A stretch of 64,000 bases of DNA from Bacteroidota bacterium (GCA_018267215.1 JAFDYX010000020.1:124001-188000); one strand, 5' to 3'; shown: positions 17,701 through 26,151, counted from the stretch's first letter. The notes: generated by a model from the sequence alone, not told the origin. Program-made: numbers and translations.

Positions 17701-17902
17701 CCCTAAAACTCTTTTGGAAAAAATAAAAGTATCCAATGCGCGTGTTTATGTTCAAGTACAAAATGCACTAATTGTAACATCTTATAAAGGTATTGACCCC
17801 GAGAACTCTTCGAATGGTAATAGTACTGCTTCTGCGGGTATCGACAGAAACTCTGTCGGTCAGGCTCGCACGTTTACTGTTGGTGTTAATCTGGGATTTT
17901 AA
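14777..17902 (+). CDS. SusC/RagA-family TonB-linked outer membrane transporter
   Basis: A 1041-residue SusC-type receptor. After a signal peptide (MAVIAMFFASIAMAQ) comes a carboxypeptidase-regulatory domain (VSGRVTSAEDGIAMPGVNVL), a TonB box region (LSEVVVVGYGTQSKHDITGT), the plug (IRIRGVNSMNLSSFPLVVVD; IQSIDVLKDASATAIYGSRA) and a C-terminal beta-barrel ending in ARTFTVGVNLGF, with the terminal phenylalanine typical of outer membrane proteins. There is no N-terminal STN domain, so direct sigma/anti-sigma signalling is not expected. With the SusD partner 18 bases downstream it imports an unknown glycan or peptide; no degradative enzymes flank the pair. Confidence 0.96.
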   Translation: MIKNLQVKMAVIAMFFASIAMAQTRTVSGRVTSAEDGIAMPGVNVLVKGTTNGTTTDSDGKYQLSVADEGGIIVFSFIGYITQEQEVGTRSVINVSMLADATQLSEVVVVGYGTQSKHDITGTIATVDGDKIKSTPIQSFDQALAGRAAGVNATSPNGVIGNPPVIRIRGVNSMNLSSFPLVVVDGIPTYSGNQSFNSAGYNPLANINPSDIQSIDVLKDASATAIYGSRASAGVLLITTKRGASGKAKITYDGWAGWTTPFRLFNLLNAQQYMDIKNEALANVGQPAGFFPTNDANGKMIDTDWYKYVYKTGFSQSNALSIAGGNESTTYFASLNYTNQEGMLKQNTFDRILMRLNLDQKIVKNFSVGMNFAFSNSNTAAPNTGSLPGQAFNTGGLGRLPLITAPNVAPYLNDGSYNISGSNIGIMNNLYQSGFYNPVVILDKDYFKSVGNEIQASAYAKWEILKGLSVKTSYGIDRLYLENRSYQNPLNGDGFSAGGTATNTFSTNNRWNWQNTVQYDFSLQQKHNFSVLAGGEQQASKFTNWGAQRTGVGDPFFTVFEGNFTNITPANLGYTQNYLISYFGRANYDFSKKYFATINFRRDGYSAWANKYGNFYGASVGYAISEENFFKNSSLANIVSFLKLKGSYGQVGNNQGINDFASLQLYGAGLYAADPTLVFGQAGNNQLTWETSKKLDAGLNFELFQNRIQGEITYYQNNIDGLILAVPQAPSKGIPGNTINANIGSMTNTGIEFSVQATAIHSGDFAWKVGANITTLKNEVTALNNPQAVIRTATSGLETSNITVVGASIGSLSAVQTVGVDPVNGRRMFVKANGDVVEYDHSAPSASRWTKVSDGSITTAPNTTTDGKIYGPTLPKWYGGFDNTFTYKNFDLGVFIQFQGGNYIYNGTQAGLRDMRFWNNSTDVLNRWTPTNTKGTIPRVVWTDNVSNGSSFPISENIQKGDFARLRNVSLGYTFPKTLLEKIKVSNARVYVQVQNALIVTSYKGIDPENSSNGNSTASAGIDRNSVGQARTFTVGVNLGF

Positions 17903-17920
17903 CTAAAGATTTTAAAAGCT

Positions 17921-19405
17921 ATGAAAAAAATTAATAATATAAACTCCAAAGCGATACTGACCTTTTTCGTTTTTGGTATGGGATTGTTTTCGTGTCAGAC
18001 AGACATGCTCAGTCCGGTGCCTCAGACTGCTCTATCTGATAAAGTAGTATTTTCATCTCCGGCACGTATAACTCAAATGGTTGAGGGTATGTATGCTACA
18101 GTAAAAAGCGGAAATTTTTTAGGAGGACGCTATCAAATTTATAATGACATCCGAGCAGACCAGTTTATAAACAGGCTGACCAACGGTGTTACCGGTTTGC
18201 AAACCTGGAATTTTACCTTGGTAGAGTCTACCAACGAGGTTAATAATTTATGGAATGCAGCTTACGCTGCTGTTAACCAGTGTAACGTTTTCATCAAAGG
18301 AATGAGTGATAACGCATCAAAATTTGTTCAACCTACTTTTCCGGCTAACTATTCATCAACAGCTACTCAGTATGTTGCCGAAGCTAAGTTACTCAGAGGG
18401 TTGAGTTATTTTTGTTTGTTGCAATTATATGCTAAACCGTATATAGCTTCCGGGGGTGCCGATGCGGGTTTGCCATTGCGCCTTCAGGCAGAGACGAACT
18501 CGTCTAATAATGGTTTAGCAAGGAGTACAGTAGCGCAGGTTTATGCACAGATTATAGCTGATCTGGATGATGCAGAGGCGGGGCTACCCACAAACTATGC
18601 CACCGCTCTTATGAACACAACAAGAGCACATGTGAATACCGCAATTGCATTGAAGACCAGAGTTAAATTGGCTATGACTGACTATGCCGGTGTAATTACA
18701 GAGGCTAACAAAATTGTTCCTGCCTCCGCGCCATATATTGCTACTTCAGGGGTTGCAAATCAGTTGATGTCATCATTTACGACTGTGTTCTCTCCTCCAC
18801 AAACTACAGCCGAAAGCATTTTCTCTATGCCATTTTCCTCTACTGACCAGCCTGGCACTCAGAATCAATTGGCATACTACTATTTACCTTCTTCTGCAGG
18901 AGGTAATGGTGAATATACGATCAATGCTGCAGGAATTGTTTCCGATAACGTTTCATTCCTTCCGGTAGATTCAAGAAGAGCTCAGATTGTTACGTCTGGA
19001 GCTGCGCAGTACTTGACGAAGTACCCAACACCAAACCCTTGGACTGATAAAGCTCCTGTAATACGCTGGTCAGAAGTTCTTCTTAATTTGGCAGAAGCCC
19101 GTGCGCGGGCAAATGCTGGTGTAGATGCCCAATCACTTGCTCTTTTAAATGCTGTACGCACACGCTCGGCAGGAGTTGGTGGAGCACTAACTCCGCCAGA
19201 TCAAGCCACTTTGATTGCAAACATTATGACTGAAAGAACTATTGAGTTCTTAGGAGAAGGCTTGCGTTCTATCGATCTCATGCGTACGAACTCTACTATA
19301 CCGGGAAAAGGCTCAGTATCATCTGTTGCTCCTTCAGATCCAAATTATATTTGGCCTATACCTTCTGGTGAGTTAAGTGCAAATCCGCTGATGACCCGAA
19401 ACTAA
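17921..19405 (+). CDS. SusD/RagB-family nutrient-binding surface lipoprotein
   Basis: A 494-residue SusD-like protein. The lipoprotein signal ends FGMGLFSC with the lipidated cysteine at about residue 26 followed by QTD. SusD-type helical repeats follow: LWNAAYAAVNQCNVFIKGMS, AEAKLLRGLSYFCLLQLYA, VIRWSEVLLNLAEARARANA and the C-terminal TIEFLGEGLRSIDLMRTNST with YIWPIPSGELSANPLMTRN. It sits as a lid on the SusC barrel and captures ligand at the cell surface. The pair is closed by a strong terminator and has no neighbouring hydrolase, regulator or transporter. Confidence 0.96.
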   Translation: MKKINNINSKAILTFFVFGMGLFSCQTDMLSPVPQTALSDKVVFSSPARITQMVEGMYATVKSGNFLGGRYQIYNDIRADQFINRLTNGVTGLQTWNFTLVESTNEVNNLWNAAYAAVNQCNVFIKGMSDNASKFVQPTFPANYSSTATQYVAEAKLLRGLSYFCLLQLYAKPYIASGGADAGLPLRLQAETNSSNNGLARSTVAQVYAQIIADLDDAEAGLPTNYATALMNTTRAHVNTAIALKTRVKLAMTDYAGVITEANKIVPASAPYIATSGVANQLMSSFTTVFSPPQTTAESIFSMPFSSTDQPGTQNQLAYYYLPSSAGGNGEYTINAAGIVSDNVSFLPVDSRRAQIVTSGAAQYLTKYPTPNPWTDKAPVIRWSEVLLNLAEARARANAGVDAQSLALLNAVRTRSAGVGGALTPPDQATLIANIMTERTIEFLGEGLRSIDLMRTNSTIPGKGSVSSVAPSDPNYIWPIPSGELSANPLMTRN

Positions 19406-19460
19406 GGTTAATTATTTTGTAGAAGTAAGTTGCATGAAGAGGTAACTTCTTCTTTTGCCA

Positions 19461-19495
19461 ATAAACGCCCTGCAAAAACAGGGCGTTTATTTTTT
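19461..19495 (+). terminator. Strong intrinsic terminator of the susCD operon
   Basis: A perfect 12-bp stem (ATAAACGCCCTG / CAGGGCGTTTAT) with a CAAAAA loop is followed by a run of T. It lies 56 bases after the SusD stop and abuts the 3' end of the convergent hldD gene. Confidence 0.9.
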
Positions 19496-20450
19496 ACCGG
19501 CCGATGAGATAGTTCTTCACGTAGTCCTCCGTCCCGGCTTCCAGTGTGTAGAAAGGGTTGGCATAGCCGATGCTTTTCAATTTCTGCATATTGGCTTCGG
19601 TAAAATATTGATACTTATCGCGGATATCGGCAGGAGTGTCAATGAATTCAATGTTTTCCTTTTTATCCATCGCTTTAAATACTGATTTTGTTAAATCTAA
19701 AAATGTACGCGCTTTACCCGAGCCGAGGTTGTAGATGCCGGATTGTTTTTGGTGGTGCATTAAAAACAGGCAAACATCCACCACATCTTTTACATAAATA
19801 AAATCACGCATTTGCTCCCCATCTTTGTATTGAGGATTGTGTGAGCGGAATAATTTCATTTTGCCGGTCTTGCTAATTTGATGAAAGGCATGCCATATCA
19901 CCGAGGCCATGCGCCCTTTGTGGTATTCGTTGGGGCCATACACATTAAAAAATTTCAGGCCAGCCCAAAACTTTGGCTTCTCTTTTTGTTGCAATGCCCA
20001 CACATCGAAATCTTGTTTAGATTGACCATACGGATTGAGAGGCTTGAGCAGATTGATTTTTGATTCATCATCATCGTACCCGTTTTCGCCCAACCCGTAG
20101 GTGGCGGCAGAGGAAGCATAAACTAACGGAATATGATATTGAACACACCGAGTCCAGATGTCTTTGGTGTATTGGGTGTTCATCCGGCTCAGCAGCATCG
20201 TGTCAAACTCTGCCGTGTCAGTCTTGGCGCCAATGTGAAAAATAAAATCAACCCGGTCGTGATTTTTGTCGAGCCAGTCCATAAAATTTTCGCGATCAAC
20301 AAATTCCTGAACTTTAGCGTCTGATAAATTCTTTTCCTTAGCCGCCAGACCAAATCTATCAACAGCAATGAGGTTAGTTAGATTTTCTGCGTTTAGCCTT
20401 TTTATCAGATAGCTGCCGATAAACCCTGCGGCACCTGTTACTACGATCAT
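19494..20450 (-). CDS. hldD: ADP-L-glycero-D-manno-heptose 6-epimerase
   Basis: A 318-residue short-chain dehydrogenase-type epimerase that makes the heptose donor for lipopolysaccharide core. The nucleotide-binding start is MIVVTGAAGFIGSYLIKRLN; the catalytic Ser/Tyr/Lys are in VYASSAATYG and NPYGQSKQ; FNVYGPNEYHKGRMASV and DGEQMRDFIYVKDV are typical of HldD/RfaD. The ATG at 20450 begins directly at the Rossmann strand; a further in-frame ATG upstream would add 17 unlikely residues. It is divergent from queD and convergent with susD. The neighbouring lpxB is also a lipopolysaccharide gene. Confidence 0.93.
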   Translation of the reverse strand: MIVVTGAAGFIGSYLIKRLNAENLTNLIAVDRFGLAAKEKNLSDAKVQEFVDRENFMDWLDKNHDRVDFIFHIGAKTDTAEFDTMLLSRMNTQYTKDIWTRCVQYHIPLVYASSAATYGLGENGYDDDESKINLLKPLNPYGQSKQDFDVWALQQKEKPKFWAGLKFFNVYGPNEYHKGRMASVIWHAFHQISKTGKMKLFRSHNPQYKDGEQMRDFIYVKDVVDVCLFLMHHQKQSGIYNLGSGKARTFLDLTKSVFKAMDKKENIEFIDTPADIRDKYQYFTEANMQKLKSIGYANPFYTLEAGTEDYVKNYLIGR

Positions 20451-20505
20451 GATTTTTAAATATTTGTTTGTAAAAATAAGGCATTCGGCCGACATGCCCA
20501 TTCGT

Positions 20506-20513
20506 TATATTTG
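20506..20513 (+). promoter_or_regulatory. -7 promoter element of queD-lpxB
   Basis: TATATTTG, matching TAnnTTTG, lies 15 bases before the queD ATG at 20529. This supports the internal ATG as start rather than the upstream CTG/TTG-type alternatives at 20511, which would fall inside the promoter. Confidence 0.6.
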
Positions 20514-20528
20514 CAGTTTACTTTTGTT

Positions 20529-20948
20529 ATGGTTTACCTCAGCCGAAAAGAACACTTCAACGCAGCCCACAAATTGTATAACCCGGCCTGGAGCAAAGAA
20601 AAAAATGTAGAAGTCTTTGGCCCATGCGCCAACGAAAACTGGCATGGACATAACTTTGAATTAATAGTAACCATTAGCGGAAACCCCAACCCTGAAACAG
20701 GATTTGTAGTTGACTTAAAAAAACTCAGCCGGCTGATCCGTGAAGAGGTGGTAGAAAAACTCGATCATAAAAATTTGAATTTGGATGTTCCCTTTTTACA
20801 AGGCAAAATGGCAAGCACCGAAATTCTGGCCATGGAAATATGGAAAATTCTCGAACCCAAAATTTCTGATATCACCTCTTTTGGGAAACTTTATAAAATA
20901 AAGTTGTATGAAACCCCACGCAACTTTGTTGAATATTTAGGCGAATGA
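20529..20948 (+). CDS. queD: 6-carboxy-5,6,7,8-tetrahydropterin synthase (PTPS/QueD family)
   Basis: A 139-residue protein of the 6-pyruvoyl-tetrahydropterin synthase family. Zinc-binding histidines are in FNAAHKL and NWHGHNFELIV, with the catalytic cysteine in GPCANENWHGH; the C-terminal half has VVDLKKLSRLIRE, LDHKNLNLDVPF, STEILAMEIWKIL and a glutamate in KIKLYETPRN. In bacteria with queE this protein normally makes the substrate of QueE from dihydroneopterin triphosphate; a role in biopterin synthesis is the alternative. The stop overlaps the lpxB start by four bases. Confidence 0.88.
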   Translation: MVYLSRKEHFNAAHKLYNPAWSKEKNVEVFGPCANENWHGHNFELIVTISGNPNPETGFVVDLKKLSRLIREEVVEKLDHKNLNLDVPFLQGKMASTEILAMEIWKILEPKISDITSFGKLYKIKLYETPRNFVEYLGE

Positions 20949-22060
20949 AAAAACTCTACATCATTGCGGGTGAACGGTCAGGCGATTTGCACGGAAGCAA
21001 CCTGGTAAAATCTTTACTGAAGAGAGCGCCAGCACTTTCGATCAGGGGCTTTGGCGGAGACGAAATGCAAAAAGCAGGAACGGATATTTTTGTTCACTAC
21101 GACCGACTGGCATTTATGGGCTTTGTGTCGCTGCTGACAAATGTGAGAACCATTTTTAAATACATCCGGCTTTGCAAAAAAGATATTGTTCAATTTCAGC
21201 CCGATGCTATTATCCTGATTGATTATGGCGGCTTCAACCGTAAGATTGCCAAGTTCGGAAAAGAGAAGGGCATAAAAATATTTTATTACATACCGCCCAA
21301 AGTGTGGGCATGGTATCAGAGCCGTGCTTTTGAACTGAAAAAAAATGTAGATCGGCTATTTGTAATCCTGCCTTTCGAAAAAAAATTCTTTAAAGAAAAA
21401 TGTAATTGGGACGTTGACTATGTGGGCAACCCTGTGTTGGACGCCATCAAGAATTTTAAAAAAGAACCAACCTTTGCCGAACAAAATGGGTTAGATCGTT
21501 CACGGAAGATTGTGGCGCTTCTTCCGGGCAGCCGTAAAATGGAGTTGAAGCGCATTGTGCCCTTGATGGCAGAAGTAGCAAAGCAAAATAAAGATTATCA
21601 GTTTGTAGTGGCGGCCGTTGGCAACTTAAATACATCTCTTTACCAGGAATTGCAGCATTTGCCCAACGTAAAATTTGTTGAAGATGCTTCGTACGATTTG
21701 TTGTCTGTAGCCGATGCGGCCATTGTTACCTCTGGCACGGCCACCTTGGAAACGGCCATCTTTAAAGTACCGCAAGTGGTGGTTTATAAAACAGGCACAT
21801 TCGAATACGGCATAGCATCAAGTTTGGTGAAAGTAAAATTTATTTCGCTTGTCAATTTAATTGCCGGCAAAGAAGTGGTAAAAGAGTTGATTCAGCAGGA
21901 TGCCACACTAGAAGAAGTGGATAACGAATTGAGCAGGCTACTCTATGACCATTCATACCGATCGGCCATACTGACGGCTTACGATTCTATTTATCAAACA
22001 CTTGATACTGGGTCGGCTTCGGAAAATGCTGCTCGGCTAATGCTGAATTATTTGAGTTGA
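20945..22060 (+). CDS. lpxB: Lipid-A-disaccharide synthase
   Basis: A 371-residue glycosyltransferase (GT19) joining UDP-diacylglucosamine and lipid X into the lipid A disaccharide at the inner membrane. Family motifs are YIIAGERSGDLHGSNLVKSL, RGFGGDEMQKAG, LIDYGGFNRKIAKF, YIPPKVWAWYQSRA, YVGNPVLDAI, LLPGSRKMELKRIVP and TSGTATLETAIFKVPQVVVY. It overlaps queD by four bases and is convergent with clpX. Length and motifs are normal. Confidence 0.96.
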   Translation: MKKLYIIAGERSGDLHGSNLVKSLLKRAPALSIRGFGGDEMQKAGTDIFVHYDRLAFMGFVSLLTNVRTIFKYIRLCKKDIVQFQPDAIILIDYGGFNRKIAKFGKEKGIKIFYYIPPKVWAWYQSRAFELKKNVDRLFVILPFEKKFFKEKCNWDVDYVGNPVLDAIKNFKKEPTFAEQNGLDRSRKIVALLPGSRKMELKRIVPLMAEVAKQNKDYQFVVAAVGNLNTSLYQELQHLPNVKFVEDASYDLLSVADAAIVTSGTATLETAIFKVPQVVVYKTGTFEYGIASSLVKVKFISLVNLIAGKEVVKELIQQDATLEEVDNELSRLLYDHSYRSAILTAYDSIYQTLDTGSASENAARLMLNYLS

Positions 22061-22082
22061 TTAGATAATTCAGTAGATGAAA

Positions 22083-23318
22083 TTATGCTACCTTCAGCTT
22101 GCTGTAATGGCTCTTGCTGAATTTGTTTTCGGCATAAGCCCGGTTGATCACCAGTTTGTCAATGGTTTTATCGGAAGGCAGTTCAAACATCGCATCGTTG
22201 ATGATGGCCTCGCAAACAGAACGGAGGCCACGTGCGCCTAATTTGTACTCAACGGCTTTTTCTACAATAAAATCCAGCGCACCTTCTTTGAATTCTACTT
22301 CTATGTTTTCCATTTCAAACAATTTTTTATACTGTTTGATGAGTGCGTTTTTTGGCTCGGTCAAGATTTTTCGTAAGGCCGTATGGTCTAACGGGTTCAA
22401 GTAGGAGACAACAGGCAAGCGGCCGATCAACTCCGGGATGAGGCCAAATGTTTTTAAATCTTGCGAGGAAACAAACTGCAATAAGTTGTCTTTATCTATG
22501 TCACCGGGGTGAAGGCCTTCAGAGCTGGCAGCAAACCCAAGCGGCCGGGTGTTGAGCCTGCGCGCAATTACTTTCGCCATTCCCTCGAACGCCCCTCCGC
22601 AGATGAACAAAATATTTTCCGTGTTCACCGTAATCATCTTTTGATCGGGGTGTTTGCGGCCACCTTGGGGCGGCACATTCACGGCTGTTCCTTCCAACAA
22701 CTTTAACAAAGCCTGCTGCACACCTTCTCCGCTCACATCGCGTGTGATAGAGGGGTTGTCGGACTTGCGTGCGATCTTGTCTATTTCGTCAATGTAAACG
22801 ATGCCGCGCTCGGCTGCCTCGGTATTGTAGTCGGCTGCCTGAAGCAAACGGGTTAAGATACTTTCTACATCTTCGCCCACGTAGCCTGCCTCGGTAAGCA
22901 CCGTAGCATCGGCAATGCAAAAAGGAACCTGTAAAATTTTTGCCAGCGTGCGAGCCAGATAGGTTTTGCCTGTACCGGTTTCGCCCACCATGATGATGTT
23001 CGATTTCTCAATCTGTACCTCGTTGTCAACTTTGCGTTGGGTGAGGCGCTTGTAGTGGTTGTACACGGCCACGCTCATCACACGCTTGGCATCGTCTTGG
23101 CCGATTACGTATTCGTCAAGGAATTTTTTTATTTCGCGTGGTTTGATCAGTTTGAAGTTGGGTAATGAACCAGCCTCTACTTTGTTCTTCTTTTCTTCCG
23201 ATAAAATTTGGTTAGCCTGCGTTACGCACTTGTCGCAGATATGCGCATGGATGCCCGAAATCATCAGGTCAACATCTTTCTTGTTTCGTCCACAAAAGGA
23301 ACAGGTTACTTCTGCCAT
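22083..23318 (-). CDS. clpX: ATP-dependent Clp protease ATP-binding subunit ClpX
   Basis: A 411-residue AAA+ unfoldase. The N-terminal zinc-binding domain uses Cys6, Cys9, Cys28 and Cys31 ([10 protein letters not shown] ... HICDKC). Walker A is [12 protein letters not shown] (about 112-123), Walker B is [12 protein letters not shown], pore loops and the ClpP-docking GF loop are in LGFAAS-type and [10 protein letters not shown] segments, and sensor 2 is [15 protein letters not shown]. It unfolds tagged substrates for ClpP, encoded 93 bases upstream on the same strand. Confidence 0.97.
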   Translation of the reverse strand: MAEVTCSFCGRNKKDVDLMISGIHAHICDKCVTQANQILSEEKKNKVEAGSLPNFKLIKPREIKKFLDEYVIGQDDAKRVMSVAVYNHYKRLTQRKVDNEVQIEKSNIIMVGETGTGKTYLARTLAKILQVPFCIADATVLTEAGYVGEDVESILTRLLQAADYNTEAAERGIVYIDEIDKIARKSDNPSITRDVSGEGVQQALLKLLEGTAVNVPPQGGRKHPDQKMITVNTENILFICGGAFEGMAKVIARRLNTRPLGFAASSEGLHPGDIDKDNLLQFVSSQDLKTFGLIPELIGRLPVVSYLNPLDHTALRKILTEPKNALIKQYKKLFEMENIEVEFKEGALDFIVEKAVEYKLGARGLRSVCEAIINDAMFELPSDKTIDKLVINRAYAENKFSKSHYSKLKVA

Positions 23319-23411
23319 GTTACTTGATCAATTACCAATTTTGAAAATGTGCCCATGAGAAGATCAAAGGTAATCATAATCAGCTAATTGACCCATTGCG
23401 TGATGGGCTAA

Positions 23412-24110
23412 TTATTTTTTGTTGCGCTCCAATACCTCGTCAATCAAACCGTAGGTTTTGGCTTCGGCTGCGCGCATCCAATAATCGCGGTCAGAATCCT
23501 TTTCTATCTTTTCGTATGTCTGTCCACAATGCTTAGAGAGGATGGTGTACAAATCTTTTTTCAACTCTAATGTTTGCTTCATAGAAATTTCCATGTCTGA
23601 AGAGGTGCCCTGCATGCCTGCAGAAGGCTGGTGTATCATAATGCGGGCATGGGGGAGAGCCGATCTTTTTTTAGAAGTGCCGGCAGCCAACAAGACTGCG
23701 CCCATGGAGGCGGCCAGCCCAGTGCAGATGGTGGCCACATCGGGGTTTACATACTGCATGGTGTCGTAAATGCCCAAACCGGCATGCACCGATCCGCCCG
23801 GACTATTAATATACATGATGATATCTTTTTTAGGATCGGACGATTCTAAAAACAGAAGCTGAGCGGTGATGACGTTGGCCACATAGTCGTCAACGGCTGT
23901 GCCGAAAAAGATAATGCGGTCGGCCATCAGTCGCGAAAACACGTCTATAACGGTGGCTCGCATTTGGCGTTCCTCTACAATGTTGGGTGTCATGCCCAAC
24001 ACAGTATGGGCATTGTCATTGACAAACCGCGTATAGCTATCGAATGCGTGGCTGCTCATGCCCATGTGGTGGATGGCGTATTTGCGAAATTCATTGGTGT
24101 TCATATTCAA
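23412..24110 (-). CDS. clpP: ATP-dependent Clp protease proteolytic subunit ClpP
   Basis: A 232-residue serine protease with the catalytic triad Ser135 (GLAASMGAVLL), His160 (ARIMIHQPSAG) and Asp209 (SDRDYWM). It is longer than the 207-residue E. coli enzyme because of an N-terminal extension (HHMGMSSHAFDSYTRFVNDN) seen in other Bacteroidota. A start at the second methionine (24104) is equally possible. It lies between tig and clpX, the classical trio, but a plus-strand coiled-coil gene separates it from tig. Confidence 0.96.
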   Translation of the reverse strand: MNMNTNEFRKYAIHHMGMSSHAFDSYTRFVNDNAHTVLGMTPNIVEERQMRATVIDVFSRLMADRIIFFGTAVDDYVANVITAQLLFLESSDPKKDIIMYINSPGGSVHAGLGIYDTMQYVNPDVATICTGLAASMGAVLLAAGTSKKRSALPHARIMIHQPSAGMQGTSSDMEISMKQTLELKKDLYTILSKHCGQTYEKIEKDSDRDYWMRAAEAKTYGLIDEVLERNKK

Positions 24111-24278
24111 ATTGATTTTGTTTTTTAGTCGTTAGAGGTTGTAATTTTATTTCAAGTTTGTTGGAAAAATTGAGAATAAAAAATTAAAGAACGAGCAAAC
24201 ATACAATCAAAATTAATGGTAAAAAGTGCACTATTATTTTTTTAGAATACACTATATTTAAAGTAAAATGATTGTGAA

Positions 24279-24620
24279 ATGAAAAATGAAGACCGGATCA
24301 TAGAATTGCTTTCAGAATATCTGCAAAAAACGGATCGCATATTAGACCGCATGGAGAAAACAGACCGGAGTGTAGAGATGATGAGCTGGGCTATAGCTGA
24401 CCATAGCCTGAAATTCAATGAGATGAACAGTAAATTCAACGAAATGAACAGTAAATTCAATGAGATGAACAGTAAATTCAATGAGATGAACAGTAAATTC
24501 AACGAAACGAATACTAAATTCAGTTACCAAATGGCCGAAATGCGCGAAGAACAAGGCATTGTGCTGAAAGAACTGCTCTCCATTTCAAAGCGTGTTGATC
24601 TATTGGAGCGCAAAGGCTGA
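24279..24620 (+). CDS. Coiled-coil protein with in-frame 7-residue repeats
   Basis: A 113-residue protein: a helical head (RIIELLSEYLQKTDRILDRM), then five tandem copies of KFNEMNS (the last KFNETNT, residues 45-79) and a second coiled coil ending LSISKRVDLLERKG. The seven-residue period fits one heptad per repeat, so a long, probably trimeric or dimeric coiled coil is expected. No signal peptide or membrane segment. It lies on the opposite strand between clpP and tig. The function is unknown; an antisense 86-codon frame over the repeats is an artefact of the period of 21. Confidence 0.65.
   Translation: MKNEDRIIELLSEYLQKTDRILDRMEKTDRSVEMMSWAIADHSLKFNEMNSKFNEMNSKFNEMNSKFNEMNSKFNETNTKFSYQMAEMREEQGIVLKELLSISKRVDLLERKG
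24411..24515 (+). repeat. Five tandem 21-bp repeats inside the coiled-coil gene
   Basis: Units begin AAATTCAA at 24411, 24432, 24453, 24474 and 24495; copies 1, 3 and 4 are identical, copy 2 differs at two third-codon positions, and copy 5 is diverged. The unit length keeps frame, so copy number changes would lengthen the coiled coil by exact heptads. Confidence 0.95.
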
Positions 24621-24634
24621 CCTCAATATCTTCT

Positions 24635-25984
24635 TTAGTGCCGGTGTGCTACGGCTAGTTTTCTGAACTCCTCCAGACTAACTTTCTTTTCATCAATTGT
24701 AATCTGATCTTTGATTACTGTCATTATTTTATCGTGGCGCAATTGGTCGTAGGTGCGCAGGTAGTTGTCGCCCTTTCCGTCTTTGCCGGCCAAATAGTTG
24801 GTAACGATCCCGTCTAATTTATCACCCAGTTGTTCTGCTATGGCAGCACCGCCAAATTGCTCAAGAATCAACTGCTTTGCTTTTTCACGAATCTCAGCTT
24901 CTTCTACTTTAATAGCATGGTCGTCAGCTATTTTGTTTTTTACCAGGTTCCACTTTAAGTCATCGCGGTAGCTGCTAAATTCTTTTTCTAAGATATCGTC
25001 AGTTACCTGACCTTCGCTGGTAGATTTCAGCCACGATTTTAAAAAACCTTCGGGCATGTTGATTTTAGTATGGTCAACATAGTAATGCTGAATTTCATGC
25101 TCCAGCAAATGCTGTGTTTCGCGGTTGTAATTGCCGCCAATTGTTTCTTTGATTTTGTCTAAAAACTCTTGTTCGGTTTTCACGGCATCTTTCCCAAAAA
25201 CCTGATCGAATAATTCCTGATTGATTTCGGCCGGCTCAATGCGGCTGATGCCCGTTACGGTAAAAATATAAGTGCCGGTGGCTTTCTTGGCTTCTTCTTC
25301 CGACAGGTTTAGTACCTGCGAGAGGGTAAGGGTATCAGCGAAAATTTTCTCGACTTCAAATTCTACCACATCATCTTTTTTCAGACCGATGAATTTTTTT
25401 TGTTGAGATTTTTCGATCTGACTGGTACGGATGTACGAACCTTGCTTCTCTTCAGAGTCTTTTTTGCAGATGTCGCCCATCAGGTTATCGCCCGCTTCGC
25501 TTACTTCAGGTTTGGAGTGTGTTCCAAACCTTTTTTTAATATCGTCCAAAGTTTCATCCATCGTTTTTTGATCTACCTCGATAGGGTGCGAAGTAACTTT
25601 TACTTTCTTGGAAAGGTCAACCGCAAAATCTTCTACCAGGCCGATCTGAAACTCAAACTCAAAATCTTTTTGAGCGTCCCAGTCAATGGTGCGTGCTTTT
25701 TCTACGTTAGGCATCGGGTCGCCCAGCACACGCAACTTGTTGTCGCGGATATAATCAGTAACAGAGTGGGAGATGAGGTGGTTTACCTCTTCTACCAAAA
25801 TATCCCTGCCAAACATTTTTTTGATAACCCCGGTGGGCACCTTGCCTTGGCGGAAACCTTTGATAGTGGCTTTGCGCGAATAGTCTTTTACCTTCTCTTC
25901 TACTTTCTTTTGGTAATCGCTTTCGCTGAGCTGGATTTTGATCAGGCCGTCAGTGGCGCTTTTTTTGTCTAACGTAATGTTCAC
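24635..25984 (-). CDS. tig: Trigger factor, ribosome-associated chaperone
   Basis: A 449-residue trigger factor. The N-terminal ribosome-binding domain includes KGFRQGKVPTGVIKKMFG (family signature GFRxGxxP); a divergent PPIase-like middle domain and a long helical C-terminal chaperone domain follow, the Bacteroidota form with weak FKBP motifs. No ATG is present at the start; GTG at 25984 gives MNITLDKKSATDGLIKI, which matches the family N-terminus. It would head the tig-clpP-clpX group. Two tandem 14-base repeats lie directly upstream. Confidence 0.94.
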   Translation of the reverse strand: MNITLDKKSATDGLIKIQLSESDYQKKVEEKVKDYSRKATIKGFRQGKVPTGVIKKMFGRDILVEEVNHLISHSVTDYIRDNKLRVLGDPMPNVEKARTIDWDAQKDFEFEFQIGLVEDFAVDLSKKVKVTSHPIEVDQKTMDETLDDIKKRFGTHSKPEVSEAGDNLMGDICKKDSEEKQGSYIRTSQIEKSQQKKFIGLKKDDVVEFEVEKIFADTLTLSQVLNLSEEEAKKATGTYIFTVTGISRIEPAEINQELFDQVFGKDAVKTEQEFLDKIKETIGGNYNRETQHLLEHEIQHYYVDHTKINMPEGFLKSWLKSTSEGQVTDDILEKEFSSYRDDLKWNLVKNKIADDHAIKVEEAEIREKAKQLILEQFGGAAIAEQLGDKLDGIVTNYLAGKDGKGDNYLRTYDQLRHDKIMTVIKDQITIDEKKVSLEEFRKLAVAHRH

Positions 25985-25990
25985 GAATAA

Positions 25991-26018
25991 TAAATTACAG
26001 GTTATAAATTACAGGTTA
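25991..26018. repeat. Two tandem copies of a 14-base AT-rich unit
   Basis: TAAATTACAGGTTA occurs exactly at 25991-26004 and 26005-26018, followed by a partial CAGGTT. It lies in the leader between tRNA-Leu and tig. Similar ATTACA-rich stretches occur at 26166-26220 and 60184-60215. Confidence 0.8.
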
Positions 26019-26069
26019 CAGGTTGCCTTCAATTTGACATCTTGAAGCAGCAACTTGTCATCAACTTTG

Positions 26070-26151
26070 TGCGCATGGAGGGACTCGAACCCCCACGCCT
26101 TTCGGCACCAGATCCTAAGTCTGGCACGGCTACCAATTACGCCACATGCGC
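26070..26151 (-). tRNA. tRNA-Leu (anticodon UAG)
   Basis: The minus-strand sequence folds as a cloverleaf with acceptor GCGCATG/CATGCGC, anticodon stem CCAGA/TCTGG around loop CTTAGGA (anticodon TAG), a long variable arm typical of leucine tRNA, the T-loop GGTTCGAGTCC and discriminator A. CCA is not encoded. Confidence 0.95.

Noticed and set aside
24242-24502. Minus-strand frame made of LLFISLN repeats
   Set aside because: It is the antisense reading of the 21-bp repeats; any period of 21 keeps all six frames open.
24411-24515. Possible CRISPR array
   Set aside because: The units are directly adjacent, without spacers, and lie in a reading frame.
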